A stretch of 64,000 nucleotides of DNA from Candidatus Woesearchaeota archaeon (GTDB lineage: Archaea; Nanobdellota; Nanobdellia; Woesearchaeales; SM23-78): NCBI GenBank assembly GCA_016932315.1, contig JAFGDD010000002.1, positions 1-64,000 on the forward strand, written 5' to 3'. Numbering within the stretch: the first letter of the stretch is position 1; each line of letters begins with the position of its first letter. The notes under the pieces were generated by a model, which was not told the DNA's origin, searched no databases, and saw nothing but the letters and a program-made list of their open reading frames with translations. This document shows, one piece after another, positions 36,233 to 45,431 of this stretch. A program made the translations under genes and the position numbers.

Positions 36233-37252
36233 ATGACGCCTGAAGAGAAGTTTGATATTATCAGGAGGAACACACAGGAGATTGTTACTGAGGAAGAGCT
36301 TAAGGCATTGCTGAAGACCAAGAAAAACCCTTCTGTTTACCTTGGCACCGCAATAACTGGAAGGCCTCACATTGGATATTTTGTCTGGGTGCTCAAGCTT
36401 GCAGACTTCCTTAAGGCTGGTTTTAAGGTGAAGCTTTTGCTCGCTGACCTTCACGGCGCACTTGACCAGACTCCCTGGGAGCTTTTGGAGAAGAGGTTTG
36501 AGTATTACAAAATAATCATTCCCAATATGTTTGAGGCAATAGGTGCTGACATAAAGAATTTTGAGATAGTGAAAGGCTCTGACTTTCAGAAGAACGCGAA
36601 TTACTTCTATGACGTCCTGAGAGTATCTACTTATGCCACTGTTCATGATGCTAAGAAAGCAGGCTCTGAAGTGGTTAAGCAGAGCGATAACCCAAGGCTT
36701 GCTGGCCTGATTTATCCTATTATGCAAGCGCTTGACGAGGAATACCTGGGCGTTGACATACAGTACGGCGGAGTTGACCAGAGAAAGATATTGATGTTCG
36801 CCCGTGAGTACCTGCCGAAAGTAGGCTACCAGTCCAGGGTAGAAGTGATGACTCCGCTCATACCCGGGCTTATTGGGGAGAAGATGAGCGCTTCAAAGGA
36901 AGATTCCAAGATAGACTTGCTCGACTCTGATGAAAATGTGAAGAATAAGCTGAAAAAGGCTTTCTGCCCTGCAGGAGTTGTTGAAGGTAACGGAGTATTG
37001 GCATTTGCAAAGCACGTCCTAATGGTTATTAAACAAGACCAGAAAAAGCCTTTCGTAATAGAGCGAGCTGAAAAATTCGGAGGAAAACTTTCCTACAATT
37101 CGTACGAAGCATTAGAGCAGGATTATGTTAACAAAAAACTGCATCCTGAAGACTTAAAAAAAGCTGTTGCTGATGAAATAATCGGGCTTCTCAAGCCGAT
37201 GAAGAAAGATATTGAAAAGAAGCTTAAGATAATCAAGGAAGCTTATCCTTGA
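36233..37252 (+). CDS. tyrS: Tyrosyl-tRNA synthetase
   Basis: 339 residues. Class I signatures GRPHIGYFV (HIGH-like) and KMSASKED are present, with tyrosine-binding YGGVDQRK and the archaeal/eukaryotic compact architecture lacking the bacterial S4 domain. It charges tRNA-Tyr. The following GDPD gene starts 19 bases after the stop. Confidence 0.96.
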   Translation: MTPEEKFDIIRRNTQEIVTEEELKALLKTKKNPSVYLGTAITGRPHIGYFVWVLKLADFLKAGFKVKLLLADLHGALDQTPWELLEKRFEYYKIIIPNMFEAIGADIKNFEIVKGSDFQKNANYFYDVLRVSTYATVHDAKKAGSEVVKQSDNPRLAGLIYPIMQALDEEYLGVDIQYGGVDQRKILMFAREYLPKVGYQSRVEVMTPLIPGLIGEKMSASKEDSKIDLLDSDENVKNKLKKAFCPAGVVEGNGVLAFAKHVLMVIKQDQKKPFVIERAEKFGGKLSYNSYEALEQDYVNKKLHPEDLKKAVADEIIGLLKPMKKDIEKKLKIIKEAYP

Positions 37253-37271
37253 GCGCGCGGAATGATTTCTC

Positions 37272-38114
37272 ATGACTCATATCATTGCTCACAGGGGGTT
37301 TTCTGGCAAATACCCTGAGAACACTCTCTTAGCGATAAGAAAGGCAGTTGAATTAGGTGTTGACTGGATTGAAATTGATGTTTGGCTGACATCAGATCAT
37401 AACATGGTGGTTATTCATGATCACAAGCTGAACAGAACCACTGCTGGCAAAGGATGGATTCTTAAAAAACCTTTTTCAGAGATAAGAAAATACAAGATTG
37501 AGGGAAGCAATGAGAAAATTCCTTCTCTTGAAGAAGTATTAAACATGATGAAGAAAAGCAATGTTAGGCTTAATATTGAGATTAAGAATGTCTGGGCTGC
37601 CAAGCCTGTAGTTGAAATGATAAAAAAGCACAATATTCAATCTAAGGTGATGGTTTCATCCAGCAGCATTTTTGCATTGAAGATAGTGCGGCGCGAGATG
37701 CCCTCATTAAAAACAGCATACATCTTCTTCACATCATCTAATGCAAAATGGGGAGTTTTTGTCACCCTGCTAGCTAAGCTCTTCTCACAACTCACTCAAA
37801 GAATCATAATAAAAACTGCAAAATCATTGAAAGTGGATTATGTTCACCCTTCCTACCCTTTTGCTGTTAACGGCTTTATCAAGAAATTAAAAAAACACGG
37901 CTTCAAGGTTAACGTCTGGACAGTAAATACCAAGCCATTGATGCGCAAGGTTATTAAGAAGGGTGTTGACGGGATAATAACCAATCATCCTGACCAGTTA
38001 AAGGCAGTTCTTTCTGAGAAACCCAAAACCCGAAAAATAGGCCTGAGAAGAATAGGAAAAAAGATTAAGCTTCCGAGTATAAGGCTGAGAAGAAAGAAAG
38101 CAAGACAAAAATAA
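37272..38114 (+). CDS. ugpQ: Glycerophosphodiester phosphodiesterase
   Basis: 280 residues. IIAHRGFSGKYPENTLLAI and DWIEIDVWLTSD are the GDPD signatures, with catalytic His/Glu/Asp, and VNVWTVNT near the end. It cleaves glycerophosphodiesters or similar lipid head-group linkages. It ends in a strongly basic tail (RLRRKKARQK), which could contact membrane or RNA. Intracellular, no signal. Confidence 0.92.
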   Translation: MTHIIAHRGFSGKYPENTLLAIRKAVELGVDWIEIDVWLTSDHNMVVIHDHKLNRTTAGKGWILKKPFSEIRKYKIEGSNEKIPSLEEVLNMMKKSNVRLNIEIKNVWAAKPVVEMIKKHNIQSKVMVSSSSIFALKIVRREMPSLKTAYIFFTSSNAKWGVFVTLLAKLFSQLTQRIIIKTAKSLKVDYVHPSYPFAVNGFIKKLKKHGFKVNVWTVNTKPLMRKVIKKGVDGIITNHPDQLKAVLSEKPKTRKIGLRRIGKKIKLPSIRLRRKKARQK

Positions 38115-38151
38115 TCAAAGATAAATAAAGAAAATTTATTTTGTATGTTAT

Positions 38152-39456
38152 TCAATCATTTTTATTAGTTCTCTCAACAGCATCATTCACACTTAATATT
38201 TCCTCATTTCCAGTCTTCATGTTGCGCAACTTTACTTTGTTCTGCTGCAATTCCTGCTCTCCGACAATGATTGCATAAGGAATTTTCATTGCATTAACAT
38301 ATGATAGGTTCTTGCTTATGCCCCTGGCCATGAAGTCCATGTCAGCACTTATTCCTGCATCCCTGAGATCTTTGCATATTGAGAAGCACTGCTTCATTGT
38401 CTTGATTGGAACAATAAAAACCTTGGTTACTGTTTTCTTTTCAAAGTCTTTCTTCTCTGCCTTGAAAACATCAGTTATGACGTCCAAGCCAAAGCTTATG
38501 CCTACGCAAGGAAATTCTTTTTTATTCTCAAGCAAGCCAGTAATCATGTTATCATACCTGCCTCCGCCGCAAATGGATGAAGTCACTTCGCTCTTCCTTG
38601 CAAAACCCTCAAATATTGTGCCTGTGTAATAGCCAAGCCCTCTTGCCAGGGCAACGTTGAAGATTATATTCTTCTTTTGCTCATCTGAAAAGTAAGAGAA
38701 TACTTCCTCAATTTCTGCTATGCCTTGTTTCCCAATATCATTCTTTATGATGTCTTTGAGCATGCGGATTTTTTCCTCAAAACTGCCTGAGATGTCAAAT
38801 GCGCTTAGCAGCTTTGCAATCTTGTCGTCATCAATCCCTTTCTGCTCCAGCTCTTTCCTGACTTCATCTTTGCCGAACTTCTTAAGCTTGTCAATTGATA
38901 TGATGACAGAGTCTGCTAGTTCGTCCTTGATGCCTGCGAACTCAATAATGCCCTTAAGAAGCTTCCTGTTGTTAACCTCTAGGAAGGCATCCAAGCCAAG
39001 TTCCTTGAAGGCGTCCAATGCTAAGAGCAGGATCTCAGAGTCAATGCTCATCTCCTTACATCCTACAACGTCAACATCGCACTGCCAGAACTGCCTGTAC
39101 CTGCCGAGCTTTATGGGCCCATCCCTGAAAACAGGCCCTATTTCGTAGCGCTTGAAAGGCATGTTCAGCGTCGGGTTCATGCCTATAAACCTTGCAAATG
39201 ACAAAGTCTGCTCGAACTTCAAGCCCAGCTTCCTGTTACCTTGGTCTGTGAGCGTGAAGACTTCCTTCATAGCATCAGATTCCTCACCAGCTCCAGATTT
39301 GGCAGATAATAGCTCGTAACGCTCAATAATAGGAGTCTCCAAAGGTGAATAGCCGTACCTCTCAAAAACCTTTACAAGTCTGCCGACTACCTCATTCCTA
39401 AGAATCTTCTCCTCAGGACCAAAGTCCTTAGTTCCTTTTGAATTCTCAAGCTTCAT
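38152..39456 (-). CDS. hisS: Histidyl-tRNA synthetase
   Basis: 434 residues. Class II core with KGTKDFGPEE, the motif 2 region FRDGPIKLGRYRQFWQ, the histidine-specific LGYYTGTIFEG, and motif 3 around GGGRYDNMI, then an anticodon-binding domain. ATG 39456 is chosen by promoter spacing; an ATG at 39468 is also open. The intron-containing tRNA-His lies 55 bases upstream on the same strand, possibly co-transcribed. Confidence 0.96.
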   Translation of the reverse strand: MKLENSKGTKDFGPEEKILRNEVVGRLVKVFERYGYSPLETPIIERYELLSAKSGAGEESDAMKEVFTLTDQGNRKLGLKFEQTLSFARFIGMNPTLNMPFKRYEIGPVFRDGPIKLGRYRQFWQCDVDVVGCKEMSIDSEILLLALDAFKELGLDAFLEVNNRKLLKGIIEFAGIKDELADSVIISIDKLKKFGKDEVRKELEQKGIDDDKIAKLLSAFDISGSFEEKIRMLKDIIKNDIGKQGIAEIEEVFSYFSDEQKKNIIFNVALARGLGYYTGTIFEGFARKSEVTSSICGGGRYDNMITGLLENKKEFPCVGISFGLDVITDVFKAEKKDFEKKTVTKVFIVPIKTMKQCFSICKDLRDAGISADMDFMARGISKNLSYVNAMKIPYAIIVGEQELQQNKVKLRNMKTGNEEILSVNDAVERTNKND

Positions 39457-39511
39457 GATATTACCCATTTGAAATTCTTTTTATATAAATCTTTCCAAAG
39501 AAAAAGAAAAG

Positions 39512-39600
39512 GGCGGTACCCGGGATTTGAACCCGGACCAGAAGATTTCTGCTTTGAAACCCACAGTCTCCTATGCTAGCCAGGTTACACAAATACCGCC
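39512..39600 (-). tRNA. tRNA-His (GTG) with short intron at 37/38
   Basis: On the minus strand GGCGGTAT pairs with GTACCGCC as an 8-bp acceptor stem, the G-1:C73 feature of tRNA-His. The D-arm, the anticodon loop CTGTGG (GTG) and the T-arm CCGGGTTCAAATCCCGG follow. Between G37 and base 38 sits about 14 extra bases (GTTTCAAAGCAGAA); without them the anticodon stem GGAGA pairs with TCTTC. CCA is not encoded. Read without an intron it could be mistaken for a long-variable-arm tRNA. TTTATATAAG is about 40 bases upstream. Confidence 0.85.
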
Positions 39601-39818
39601 AAACCTCTATGAAGATAATCACCAAGAAATTTGTTGCTTATATAAAGGTAACTATTTAGAACTCGTTCTCTAGTTATGAAGACAATCAACTCGTGTCATT
39701 GTAGCGTTATGGTTATTACTAGAATTTATAAAGTTTTTGCAAAAAGGATCATGTTACTACTATGAGATAGGCATATAAACGAAAAATTTAAATACTGGCC
39801 TGGGATATTGAAAATAAT

Positions 39819-40106
39819 ATGACTGAATACGGCTGCGAATTTAGGGAGTTCTGTGACATGTATGTAAATAAAGGAAAATACAAAAAAAGTCCTATATTAT
39901 CTGGAAGTTTTCCAGCTATATGCGATAATACCCCTCAGGATTCAGTTCCGGAGATATTATGCCCATTTTATGATTCTATTTTATCACAGATGAATCCGGA
40001 AGTATCTGGGCTTATTGATAGAATTAGTATCAACTTAGGGCAGACTCAGAAAACTTTGGAAAAAATTCTTCAAAAACTACAGGGTTCTTCTAGAGAAAAG
40101 ATATAA
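39819..40106 (+). CDS. Unknown small Cys-containing protein
   Basis: 95 residues. Starts MTEYGCEFREFCDMYV and has further Cys near residues 35 and 48, spaced as a possible metal site, then a helical C-terminus. AAATTTAAATAC about 28 bases before the ATG suits a leaderless transcript. Upstream 39601-39818 holds only promoter-like A/T sequence for this gene and the tRNA. Not recognised. Confidence 0.55.
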   Translation: MTEYGCEFREFCDMYVNKGKYKKSPILSGSFPAICDNTPQDSVPEILCPFYDSILSQMNPEVSGLIDRISINLGQTQKTLEKILQKLQGSSREKI

Positions 40107-40159
40107 TTATTTTTAATATAGGGGTATTATACTTTATATTATTAAAATAGAATATAGGA

Positions 40160-40888
40160 TTATAATAATGAATCAACAAGCTCAAAATACATTCTCCTGT
40201 TATCCTTGCCCTTGTTCTCGAGCTTTGCTATCTTTATGCCTTTTATCTCTCCTGTGCTAGCCAGATGAGTGCCTCCGCAGCCTTCGATAGTAAAGTTTTC
40301 AATCTCAACAAGCCTAACTTCTTTTATCTCAGGAGGGAATCCCTTGGCAAGAGTTGTTAACCTGCTCAGCTTCTGCTCAGCCTCCTCTCGACTGACTATT
40401 GAGAGGTTTACTTTTCGGTTTTCCCTGATTATCTCATTGGCTTTCTTCTCGTACTCTACAAATTTCTCCCTGTCAAAATTCTCAAGGCTGAAGTCAATCC
40501 TTGAAGTCTCAAGCCCTAACTGGTTGCCGGTAATCTTTGCGCCTGCTTCTTTTTCAATAACATTAGCAATCACGTGAGCTGCTGTGTGCATGCGCATATG
40601 CCTGTACCTCCTGTCCCAGTCAATGATTCCTTTGACCTTGTCGCCTGGCTTCAAGCCTGCAGGAGAGAACTCATGGCTGATTACATCGCCGAACTTGGCA
40701 ACATAAACAATAGCGAATTCTGCATTATCGCTCAGCCTGATAATTTTTCCAGTATCATAAGGCTGGCCTCCAGCATTTGGGTAAAAAGCAGTCTTGTCAA
40801 GAACAACAAATTTGTCATCTTTTACAGATTCAACATTTGCCTCGAATTCTTTCAGGTAACAATCTAGCATATAAATCGCATTGGTCAT
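40160..40888 (-). CDS. alaX: Alanyl-tRNA editing protein AlaX
   Basis: 242 residues, AlaX-M-like size. NAGGQPYDTGKI, the zinc ligands HTAAHV (about 101) and CGGTHLAST (about 205) mark the AlaRS-type editing domain acting alone. It removes Ser or Gly wrongly attached to tRNA-Ala. GAGGTGA precedes the ATG. The lytic transglycosylase gene ends 7 bases away on the same strand, upstream of it. Confidence 0.94.
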   Translation of the reverse strand: MTNAIYMLDCYLKEFEANVESVKDDKFVVLDKTAFYPNAGGQPYDTGKIIRLSDNAEFAIVYVAKFGDVISHEFSPAGLKPGDKVKGIIDWDRRYRHMRMHTAAHVIANVIEKEAGAKITGNQLGLETSRIDFSLENFDREKFVEYEKKANEIIRENRKVNLSIVSREEAEQKLSRLTTLAKGFPPEIKEVRLVEIENFTIEGCGGTHLASTGEIKGIKIAKLENKGKDNRRMYFELVDSLL

Positions 40889-40895
40889 TCATCAT

Positions 40896-41966
40896 TCACC
40901 TCGGTGCTAGTATAATTATGCTCTGCATGAACGGATAAGATGTTCCTTTTAATATTTTACTCAAAGGATTAAGTAGAATGCTATTCTCCCACTGAATTGT
41001 AATTATTTTCTCGTGTTTTCTCACGTATTTTAAGTCGCTCTCATTCCATTTTGATTTATTCGCTATCTCAATCACTGCTTGCACATAGAATGCTGAATGA
41101 TTATAATCCCAGAGTGCTTTCCAGTTGGCGCTGCCCGGAGTCGGGATTATATTGTTCTTTGATGGATCCCAGCCGCTCTGCTTTAGATAATAAGCAGAGG
41201 AGTATATTGAGTCAATCATATTCATTGGGTCTGCATCGAAATCACCTTTTTTGCCTATGAACAAGCGATTGAGGGATGAAGGCATGAACTGGGCGCAGCC
41301 GATTGCACCAGCGTAGGATGAAGTAAAATCATAAATGCCCTTCTGGTTTTTCTCGCAGTAAGCCAGGTATTCTTTTAATTCGTTGTACGCCAATTCCTTT
41401 CTGCCTCCCAGGTACATGGATATTAATGCGTTGAATGCAAGGTATTTTCCCAGATTTTTCCCGTAATCGCTCTCAATGCCTTTTATGGCGGCAATATACC
41501 TCCTGTCAACTCCGTGCATTGATTCTGCCAAGCACAGGTCATCAATATATTTGTGCATGAAAGCAGGAGCCTTGCTTATCTTGTCATCAAGCGCCAAGAG
41601 CTTCCTGTAGCCGTCATAACTGAATTTTTTTCTCGCAGAAATTGCCTTTGTGCTCGGGCTGAAGAAATGGATAATGCTTTTTTCAACACTGAACCTGTCA
41701 TCAAGGTAAAGCCTCATTATTTCCTCATTGTCAAACCCGTCTTTTACGAGCTTCGAGCGGATGTTTTCCAACTCAATGACTGTTTTGACTTCTGGAAGTG
41801 GCAAATACTTGATGGCAGGAACAAACGGATCCCTGTTGGCAGGGAGCTTGTATTTATACGGGTTTGATGAATTTGGTGATTGATTCTGCGCATTGGCAGG
41901 AAGAATTCCTAGGCCAAGAGCTAGCGCCCCGCATAATACTGCCTTCTTCAGCTTGCTAACTCCCAT
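40896..41966 (-). CDS. Secreted lytic murein transglycosylase, MltB/SLT_2-like
   Basis: 356 residues. Signal peptide (1-29) ending PANAQ. The catalytic core (about 130-290) shows GVDRRYIAAIKGIESDYGKN, with the catalytic Glu in IESDYG, then SSYAGAIGCAQFMPSSLNR and IYSSAYYLKQSGW, the MltB order. MltB cleaves bacterial peptidoglycan glycan strands. Archaea have no murein, so the target must be other cells. ATG 41966 with TATAAA about 28 bases upstream supports a leaderless start. Confidence 0.85.
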   Translation of the reverse strand: MGVSKLKKAVLCGALALGLGILPANAQNQSPNSSNPYKYKLPANRDPFVPAIKYLPLPEVKTVIELENIRSKLVKDGFDNEEIMRLYLDDRFSVEKSIIHFFSPSTKAISARKKFSYDGYRKLLALDDKISKAPAFMHKYIDDLCLAESMHGVDRRYIAAIKGIESDYGKNLGKYLAFNALISMYLGGRKELAYNELKEYLAYCEKNQKGIYDFTSSYAGAIGCAQFMPSSLNRLFIGKKGDFDADPMNMIDSIYSSAYYLKQSGWDPSKNNIIPTPGSANWKALWDYNHSAFYVQAVIEIANKSKWNESDLKYVRKHEKIITIQWENSILLNPLSKILKGTSYPFMQSIIILAPR

Positions 41967-42072
41967 GTGGCTGAGTATACCCTTTTGTTTTATAAAATTT
42001 TCCTGAATAACCACTCTCAAATGGAAATATTTTTATATGCGCTGTTTAAAGAAGCATAAAGGGGTGGTAAAT

Positions 42073-42906
42073 ATGGAAGATTCTAAAGAGAATTCTGGTA
42101 AAGAAAAGCTTAAATGGTACCAGAAAGAAGTAACCAAAGTTACAGGTTTGTCTTCGAGAACGACAGAAGTAAAAAATAAGAAGTGGCCATTCTTTGCAGG
42201 GATTGTTGCTTTTCTAGGAATCGCAGCAGCAGCAGACAACTATGTGATCAAGTCAGGCGTTACAGAAAGCGTGATATCTGCATTGCGCGGGGAAAAGAAA
42301 ACAGCAGAAGTCATTTATCCTGTGCACACAGGAACGGTTGATTTCGCAACTAACAAATACTTTTCGATGGCAGAAGATGACTTAGAATATGTTATCAGCG
42401 ATTATAATGCGAAAGAATTAAAGGGGAAAGGTCAGATCATAGTCAGTGGCAACACTGCCCCTGGCAACCCTGACCTCACACTGGTTGAAAAGATAACCAA
42501 GCCAGGTGACAAGAAGAAAACGCCTGCGCTTTACACCAAAGTGCAAGCACCTGATTATTCTGACGCAACAGTCGCTGACAAGATGGGTTATACTTGGCTG
42601 AGAAACCTCAAATTCAGCGATAAAACTGGCTGGGAGAAGCAGCCTGAGGCTGTGCGTGTGTTTGGCAGGATAAACACAGCAGAGAACTACATTGAAATAC
42701 TGGAGAAGAACAAGCCAGTCGGCAAGGTTATTGTGAGCGGCATTAATGAATACGCTTCTTTCCAGCTCCAGCAGTTCGGAGAAGAGAACACATACATGTT
42801 CTACCTGAAAAGAGGGGAAACAGTTCAGTGGTCTGAGCGCCAGAAAACCAAGGAATTATTCATAGCCAGGGTTTTAGGTTTGGACAAGTTGGAAATAAAG
42901 CAATGA
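42073..42906 (+). CDS. Membrane-anchored unknown protein
   Basis: 277 residues. One membrane helix (about 38-58) after a Lys-rich cytoplasmic start; the rest is an external strand-rich domain with an odd DKMGYTWLRNLKF centre. No family recognised. ATG 42073 is supported by GGGGTGG upstream. Divergent from the MltB-like gene, sharing a 106-base promoter region, so the two may be co-regulated. Confidence 0.65.
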   Translation: MEDSKENSGKEKLKWYQKEVTKVTGLSSRTTEVKNKKWPFFAGIVAFLGIAAAADNYVIKSGVTESVISALRGEKKTAEVIYPVHTGTVDFATNKYFSMAEDDLEYVISDYNAKELKGKGQIIVSGNTAPGNPDLTLVEKITKPGDKKKTPALYTKVQAPDYSDATVADKMGYTWLRNLKFSDKTGWEKQPEAVRVFGRINTAENYIEILEKNKPVGKVIVSGINEYASFQLQQFGEENTYMFYLKRGETVQWSERQKTKELFIARVLGLDKLEIKQ

Positions 42907-42998
42907 AATCATTTTAAATTTTTTTATAATTTTTTCTTTCTTAGTTAGAGTTAGTTTTAGTTAGTATTTTAGCATTAATAATATTAGAATAAACTGAT

Positions 42999-43574
42999 TT
43001 AAGCTTCAACCTTGTAGTCAAAATAATCATCCCAAGGGTTCTCGAGCTTGCCCATCTCTGCAATTGAGAATTTCTCAAAGTAGCGCCTAAAAGGCCGCAT
43101 TGAGTTGCCGTGAGCTGAGATTGCAACATTAACCTTTTCTCTTTTCATGAAAGGGATAAGATACTTGATGAACTCAAGCACTCTATTCTCAACCATCTTC
43201 ACGCTCTCTCCGCCTGGCGGAGGAAAATCATAAGCCCTGTGCCACTTGTCGAACATCTCCTTGCCGTACTTTGCAATAATGGTCTTATGGTATAATCCCT
43301 GAAACTTGCCGTAGCTTCTCTCAATCATCTTGTCATTGACGATTATGGTTTTGCATTCAGGATGGTGCTTTAGAACGTATTTCATGGTGTCCTTGGACCG
43401 CGATAATCGCGTTACAAAAGCCACGCCAATACTCTTTCCTTTAAGCTTCTCAGCAATCTTTTTTGCGTCAGCAATGCCTTGAGGCGTGAGCTTGGAGTCC
43501 TTCCAGCCAGTAAACCTCTTATCCCTGTTAAAATAAGTCTGGCCATGCCTGAATAAGTAGATGTGTAGTTTCAT
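42999..43574 (-). CDS. gpmA: Histidine phosphatase / phosphoglycerate mutase (2,3-BPG type)
   Basis: 191 residues. IYLFRHGQTYFNRDKRFTGW has the catalytic RHG and VAISAHGNSMRP the second His. The layout with KLTPQG and ERSYGKFQG is that of dependent phosphoglycerate mutase, but short, so a broader sugar-phosphate phosphatase is possible. AGGTGAG precedes the ATG. Downstream partner of the SDR gene (21-base gap). Confidence 0.85.
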   Translation of the reverse strand: MKLHIYLFRHGQTYFNRDKRFTGWKDSKLTPQGIADAKKIAEKLKGKSIGVAFVTRLSRSKDTMKYVLKHHPECKTIIVNDKMIERSYGKFQGLYHKTIIAKYGKEMFDKWHRAYDFPPPGGESVKMVENRVLEFIKYLIPFMKREKVNVAISAHGNSMRPFRRYFEKFSIAEMGKLENPWDDYFDYKVEA

Positions 43575-43595
43575 GTTCTCTCACCTGCACTAACC

Positions 43596-44330
43596 TCAGC
43601 CATAGCCTCCATCAATCTTTAGCGTAGTTCCATTAATATAGTTTGCATCGTCAGATGCTAAGAATAGTATGGCTTTTGCAATTTCTTCTGGCTTGGCAAA
43701 GCGTTTGAGATAAATCTTCTCAGTTTCTTCTTTCACGAATTTCTTAGGTAAATCCTTGTTCATGTCAGTATCAACCCATCCTGGAGCTACAGCATTCACT
43801 CTTATTTGTGGGGCGAGTTCTTTAGCTAGGTCTCGTGTCATAATGATAATCCCTGCTTTTGAAGCATCGTAATCTATAGCATCAGGATTAAAATTATCTA
43901 TTCCATTTGTCGATGCAACATTTACAATCTTTCCACCCTTGGGCATGTGAGGAGCAACGTATTTAGCGCATAGAAAAACACCTAGCAAATTCACATCTAA
44001 TGTTCTCTTCCATTGCTCAATAGTCCTTTTTTGAAACGGGACATCAAAAACAATACCTGCGTTATTAACAAGAATATCAATTCTTCCAAACTTTTCAATG
44101 GCAGCTTTAATCATCTGCTTGACTTGCTCTTCCTGAGAAACATCGCACTTTACAGCAACTGCGTCAGAACCAAGCTTCCTAATCTCTTCGACCACGCCAT
44201 AAGCTTCTTTTTCAGATTCAACATAATTAACGATTACTTTTGCTCCTTCTCTTGCAAACAGCAGAGCAGTTGCTCTTCCGATTCCTCGGCTAGAGCCGGT
44301 TACTAACGCAACTTTATCTTTTAGCTTCAT
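43596..44330 (-). CDS. Short-chain dehydrogenase, FabG-like
   Basis: 244 residues. NAD(P)-binding TGSSRGIGRA, NNAG, catalytic Ser in NVASTNG, and Tyr/Lys in DYDASKAG, ending DGGYG. It is the FabG/3-oxoacyl-reductase-like branch, but archaeal members reduce other ketones, so the substrate is open. It starts an operon with the histidine phosphatase. Confidence 0.9.
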   Translation of the reverse strand: MKLKDKVALVTGSSRGIGRATALLFAREGAKVIVNYVESEKEAYGVVEEIRKLGSDAVAVKCDVSQEEQVKQMIKAAIEKFGRIDILVNNAGIVFDVPFQKRTIEQWKRTLDVNLLGVFLCAKYVAPHMPKGGKIVNVASTNGIDNFNPDAIDYDASKAGIIIMTRDLAKELAPQIRVNAVAPGWVDTDMNKDLPKKFVKEETEKIYLKRFAKPEEIAKAILFLASDDANYINGTTLKIDGGYG

Positions 44331-44388
44331 GAATAGAATAACAACAACAAAGAATATAAAAAGTTAACTGAAAATCTAATCATAGAGC

Positions 44389-45036
44389 CTACTTCAGCAC
44401 CCGTCCTGTCTTCATAGACCACATGTAAAGGTCTAGTTCTGCGCAGCTCATTCCCAGCTTGGTTGCAAGCTGCCTGAATTTTTCTTCTATTTCAAGATAA
44501 GTCTTTTTCGTCAGGCTTTTGGGCTTTTCTTTTATTATTCTGTCTTCTTTCATCAGGTTGAGTATGTGCCTGTCAAGCACTGCAAGGTCAAAGTAGCCAA
44601 CGTTCCGTAGGAGATGGCTTGCTTCCTTGTAGCCCAGTCCTTTAACATTTTTTACCAGCCATTCTCTCGCAATAATTTGTCCTTTGCCTTCTGAACTATC
44701 AGCAATTGGCTTGATAATATCTTTTATGTTAATGTTCTTCCTCGCCTCAACAATGAATCTTGCTTTATTATTATGGAACCTGTGCTTGTTTCTTTTTATT
44801 GCGCCTCTTATATCATCAAGGCACATGGTGCAGAATCCTGAGGCGGTTAATTCTTTTTGTATTGCAATGGCAGTCTTTGCCTTGGAATTAGCAGTCAGGA
44901 TGCAGAAGCACAACTCGCTAAACCATTCGTTATTGCTCTTGTCTTTAAAGCTAGAAAATATTCTTAGTTTCTTATCTATCTCTTTTTTTACTCTGCTCTT
45001 CCTAAGTTCTTTTATGGTTCTTATCAAGCCTTCCAT
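44389..45036 (-). CDS. ogg: 8-oxoguanine DNA glycosylase, Ogg2 type
   Basis: 215 residues. HhH-GPD fold with [17 protein letters not shown] and the catalytic Lys/Asp pair in GYKEASH and VLDRHI; the end [15 protein letters not shown] is typical for archaeal Ogg2 (COG1059). It removes oxidised guanine. ATG 45036 is chosen by family alignment; it starts inside the desulfoferrodoxin end (13-base overlap). Last gene of the oxidative-stress operon. Confidence 0.93.
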   Translation of the reverse strand: MEGLIRTIKELRKSRVKKEIDKKLRIFSSFKDKSNNEWFSELCFCILTANSKAKTAIAIQKELTASGFCTMCLDDIRGAIKRNKHRFHNNKARFIVEARKNINIKDIIKPIADSSEGKGQIIAREWLVKNVKGLGYKEASHLLRNVGYFDLAVLDRHILNLMKEDRIIKEKPKSLTKKTYLEIEEKFRQLATKLGMSCAELDLYMWSMKTGRVLK

Positions 45037-45401
45037 AATCCGTGAAGATTGCAGTATTCCCTTGCAGTAACCTTGCTTGCCTCTACGCAGAACTCTGCCT
45101 CTGGCTTCATGCCTGGCTTCAGGAATTCCTTGTAGGATTTTCCATCTGCAATGAGCTCTATCCACTGGATATGATGCTTGTCCTCCATTGGGTGAGGCAC
45201 ACTTCCAACCTTTACCTTGAATCCATCAGTAGTTTTTTCTATTACAGGAACATGTTTTTCCTGCGCAGCATCAGTTGTATTTTCCTTGAGCAGCTGCATT
45301 GGCTGTCCGCAGCACACAAGTTGACCTCCACCGGCAAAGTTGACCTCGACAATGTTGCCGCAAATATTGCACTTGTAAACCTGATTTATCTCAACATTCA
45401 T
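45024..45401 (-). CDS. dfx: Desulfoferrodoxin / superoxide reductase
   Basis: 125 residues. N-terminal rubredoxin-like iron site (CNICGN and CCGQPM) and the catalytic neelaredoxin domain with [14 protein letters not shown] and CNLHGLW. It reduces superoxide to peroxide. AAGGAGG precedes the ATG. Third gene of the operon Fur/PerR, rubrerythrin, dfx, ogg. Confidence 0.96.
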   Translation of the reverse strand: MNVEINQVYKCNICGNIVEVNFAGGGQLVCCGQPMQLLKENTTDAAQEKHVPVIEKTTDGFKVKVGSVPHPMEDKHHIQWIELIADGKSYKEFLKPGMKPEAEFCVEASKVTAREYCNLHGLWKA

Positions 45402-45431
45402 TTTTACAACCTCCTTAATTTCTTTTTACTT

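Noticed and set aside
39512-39600. Type II tRNA (Ser/Leu) with long variable arm
   Set aside because: CAGAA/TTCTG could form a variable arm, but the anticodon stem then pairs poorly. With a 14-base intron the stem, the GTG anticodon and the G-1:C73 pair all fit tRNA-His.
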